Below are positions 5,013 to 6,583 of a DNA stretch of 6,583 bases, one piece after another. Every line of letters starts with the position of its first letter. Within the stretch, counting starts at the first letter, position 1. Position numbers and translations under genes: made by a program. Under the pieces are notes generated by a model. The model worked only from the letters and a program-made list of their open reading frames with translations. It was not told the origin of the DNA and ran no database searches. The DNA is from Chloroflexota bacterium (GTDB lineage Bacteria; Chloroflexota; Limnocylindria; Limnocylindrales; CSP1-4), in assembly GCA_021786915.1 (NCBI GenBank), contig JAJYMP010000480.1:1-6583 (forward strand), written 5' to 3'.

Positions 5013-6455
5013 CTACGCGGGAATGGACATCGCGATCGAGGTCCCTCCCCTCGGGAGACTGCGGGCGCGAAAGTCGGCACCGGCGAGCCGGGCGCGCTCC
5101 TGCATGCCAACAATGCCGAGCTTGCCCGACGCGAGCAGATCGGCGGCGGAGGGCAGAGCCCCCAGCCCTCGGCCATCGTCGCGCACCTGGAGGCGGACCG
5201 TCCCGGAGTCGTAGGCGAGGCGCACGCGCACGTGCGAGGCAGCGGCATGCCGTTCGGCGTTGTGAAGCGCCTCCTGGGCGATGCGGAGCAGCGTGACCTC
5301 GGTGTCGGGCTCCAGATGCCGGACTGTGCCGACACACTCGAACCGGACCGACATCGCCGAACGCTGCTCGAGCGAGCTCGCCTCGGATTCGAGAGCCGCC
5401 GCCAGTCCGAGATCGTCGAGCACCGATGGTCGGAGCGCTCGGGCGATCCGGCGCAGCTCATCGACGGCAGCATCGGTGAGGTCGCGTGCGTCGCCCGCCA
5501 CCGCCCTGGAGTGTTCGTCGCCGGCCGCCTGCAGGTCATCGAGCTTGCGCCAGATGACGACCAGCGACTGGACCGGTCCGTCGTGCAACTCCCGACCGAT
5601 CCGGCGCCGCTCCTCCTCGCGCGCGGCGAGGATGCGCCGCGTGTACTCCTCGAGGTCTTGCTGGCGCTGGTAGCGGAGCGTCACGTCGTGCAGCATGACC
5701 TGCAACTGGGGAATGCCGTCGCCATGCGCGCGGGGGCTGCACACGATGGGCTCGACCCATATCGGTCGACCCGCCGCCCCGAATGGCAGGGGCACTACGT
5801 CGCGCGGCGCGTTCGCGTTCAGCTGTTCCATGAGGCCGGTTCCGGCGAGCGCGGCGAGGGAAGATCCACGCAGGCCTGTCAGCGGTCGGCGCAGGAGCTG
5901 CGCGGCGGCCGCGTTCGCCTCGGCGATCACGCCCGAGCGTTCGATCAGGAGCACCGCCTCGGGGGCGTTGTCGAAGAGCCCGCGGTACCGTTCCTCCGAC
6001 GTCCGACGTTCCGCCTCGCGCCGCTCGGCCTCCCGGCGGGCGCCCCGCTCCCGGTCGACGCGCTCTCCGACGAACACCGCCAGGGCCACCACGATGCCGA
6101 TCTGCCAGGCCTCGCCGGCTCGTTCGAGCCCGGTGTGCCAGACGAGGATGTTCGGCAGGGTGACCACCACGCTCCACACTGCGGTCGAGAGGGAGCCCTG
6201 CAGGCCGAAATTGACGGCAGCGTAGACCACCGGCACGAAGTACAGCGAGGCAGGAAGCAGATACAGGGCGCTGGGGTCCGCCGCACGCCAGGTCGTCTCG
6301 AGGAGCGTGTGGGCGCCGGCGATGAGCAGGACCAGCAGCTGGACCGCCCAGAACTCGCGGCGCCCCAGCGGCGGCAGCCAGGGTTGCAGGCGTCCCAGGC
6401 CGCCGCGTGCGTCCGCCGCGAAGCCCGCGGTCCCGGACGAGTCCGGCGTCGTCAT
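5013..6455 (-). CDS. Membrane-bound PAS sensor histidine kinase, NarL/DegS (HisKA_3) class
   Basis: This 480-residue kinase autophosphorylates on histidine and passes the phosphate to its cognate regulator, here the upstream LuxR-type gene. In order: a cytoplasmic start (1-32); hydrophobic helices at about 34-52, 63-81, 86-107 and 117-130; a charged coiled-coil linker (131-158); a PAS domain (about 153-265, from RYRGLFDNAPEAVLLI); and a HisKA_3 dimerisation helix (EEERRRIGRELHDGPVQSL) with H291 as phospho-acceptor. The HATPase domain has an N-box at 391-404 (N399), G1 DDGRG 426-430 and G2 GKLGIVGMQERARLAG 444-459. All catalytic elements look intact. The membrane part has little outside the membrane, so it may sense a membrane or intracellular cue; the ligand is unknown. 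The ATG at 6455 overlaps the regulator's stop by 4 nt, so translation is probably coupled. Lipoprotein copy 2 follows 68 nt downstream. Confidence 0.93.
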   Translation of the reverse strand: MTTPDSSGTAGFAADARGGLGRLQPWLPPLGRREFWAVQLLVLLIAGAHTLLETTWRAADPSALYLLPASLYFVPVVYAAVNFGLQGSLSTAVWSVVVTLPNILVWHTGLERAGEAWQIGIVVALAVFVGERVDRERGARREAERREAERRTSEERYRGLFDNAPEAVLLIERSGVIAEANAAAAQLLRRPLTGLRGSSLAALAGTGLMEQLNANAPRDVVPLPFGAAGRPIWVEPIVCSPRAHGDGIPQLQVMLHDVTLRYQRQQDLEEYTRRILAAREEERRRIGRELHDGPVQSLVVIWRKLDDLQAAGDEHSRAVAGDARDLTDAAVDELRRIARALRPSVLDDLGLAAALESEASSLEQRSAMSVRFECVGTVRHLEPDTEVTLLRIAQEALHNAERHAAASHVRVRLAYDSGTVRLQVRDDGRGLGALPSAADLLASGKLGIVGMQERARLAGADFRARSLPRGGTSIAMSIPA

Positions 6456-6583
6456 GGCAGGGGCGATCCGTCGCGGCGATCCAGCCAGCCGGCGGTTGCG
6501 GCGCGCGAGACCGCTTCGGTCCGGGTCGCCACCCCGAGCCGGGCGAAGATGGTCGTGAAGTCCGCCTCGACGGTTCGAGATCG
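6452..6583 (-). CDS. LuxR/NarL-type response regulator, C-terminal end only
   Basis: The last 43 residues are visible before the TGA at 6454-6452; the receiver domain lies beyond the right edge. They match the end of a GerE/LuxR helix-turn-helix: S-RTVEADFTTIFARLGVATR (recognition helix), then TEAVSRAATAGWL, where the family consensus is 'TVe.h...I..KLgv.nRteAv..A...Gwl'. Asp replaces the usual His after TVEA. The stop overlaps the kinase start (ATGA), marking the pair as one two-component system. Its DNA targets cannot be read from this fragment. Confidence 0.88.
   Translation of the reverse strand, partial: RSRTVEADFTTIFARLGVATRTEAVSRAATAGWLDRRDGSPLP

Noticed and set aside
4945..5539. Extension of the second lipoprotein frame upstream to 5539
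   Set aside because: That extension is Arg/Ser/Pro-rich and overlaps the histidine kinase gene in another frame; the lipoprotein begins near 4921-4944.
1..6583. Search for CRISPR arrays, tRNA or rRNA genes, insertion sequences and transposase genes
   Set aside because: No regularly spaced repeats, tRNA-like cloverleaf, transposase motifs or terminal inverted repeats were seen. The cassette duplication has no obvious mobile-element flanks.

Overview
The window is GC-rich bacterial DNA (roughly two thirds or more G+C by eye), and nearly every gene lies on the minus strand. GTG starts, NarL-type two-component genes and Ala/Arg-rich proteins suggest a Chloroflexota or Actinomycetota genome. That assignment is an inference from style only; there is no rRNA or marker gene to settle it.

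Layout in minus-strand transcription order, from the right edge. (1) 6583-5013: the C-terminal end of a LuxR/NarL-type response regulator, overlapping by 4 nt a membrane-anchored PAS histidine kinase of the HisKA_3 class. (2) 4944-4004: a small lipoprotein gene with an apparent 1-nt frameshift in its signal peptide, followed by a broken gene for a four-helix membrane protein (two frameshifts, one in-frame TGA). (3) 3984-3007: an EamA/DMT-type ten-helix transporter. (4) 2858-2509: a possible YHS-domain remnant, then a small heavy-metal-associated (HMA) fold protein without its metal-binding cysteines. (5) 1683-737: an intact version of the lipoprotein + four-helix pair. (6) 606-1: the N-terminal part of an integral-membrane PAP2-family protein that runs off the left edge. 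The only plausible plus-strand gene (1972-2319) encodes a small histidine-rich membrane protein. It is divergent from the intact pair across a 288-bp region that holds a perfect 12-bp palindrome.

The central observation is a duplicated two-gene cassette: a lipoprotein with an Asp-Asn-His and a Gly-Gly-His-His-Arg-Asp-Gly motif, and a membrane protein with a Cys-Cys-Ala-His-His motif at a helix. One copy (737-1683) is intact and tightly coupled. The other (4004-4944) is decaying and has lost the His-His pair. Together with the His-rich membrane protein, the HMA-fold protein and the YHS remnant, the stretch looks like an island for handling metal ions (copper or a similar soft metal) at the cell envelope. 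This is inferred from residues and neighbours, not demonstrated. The transporter, PAP2 protein and two-component system are ordinary families whose functional link to the cassette is unproven.
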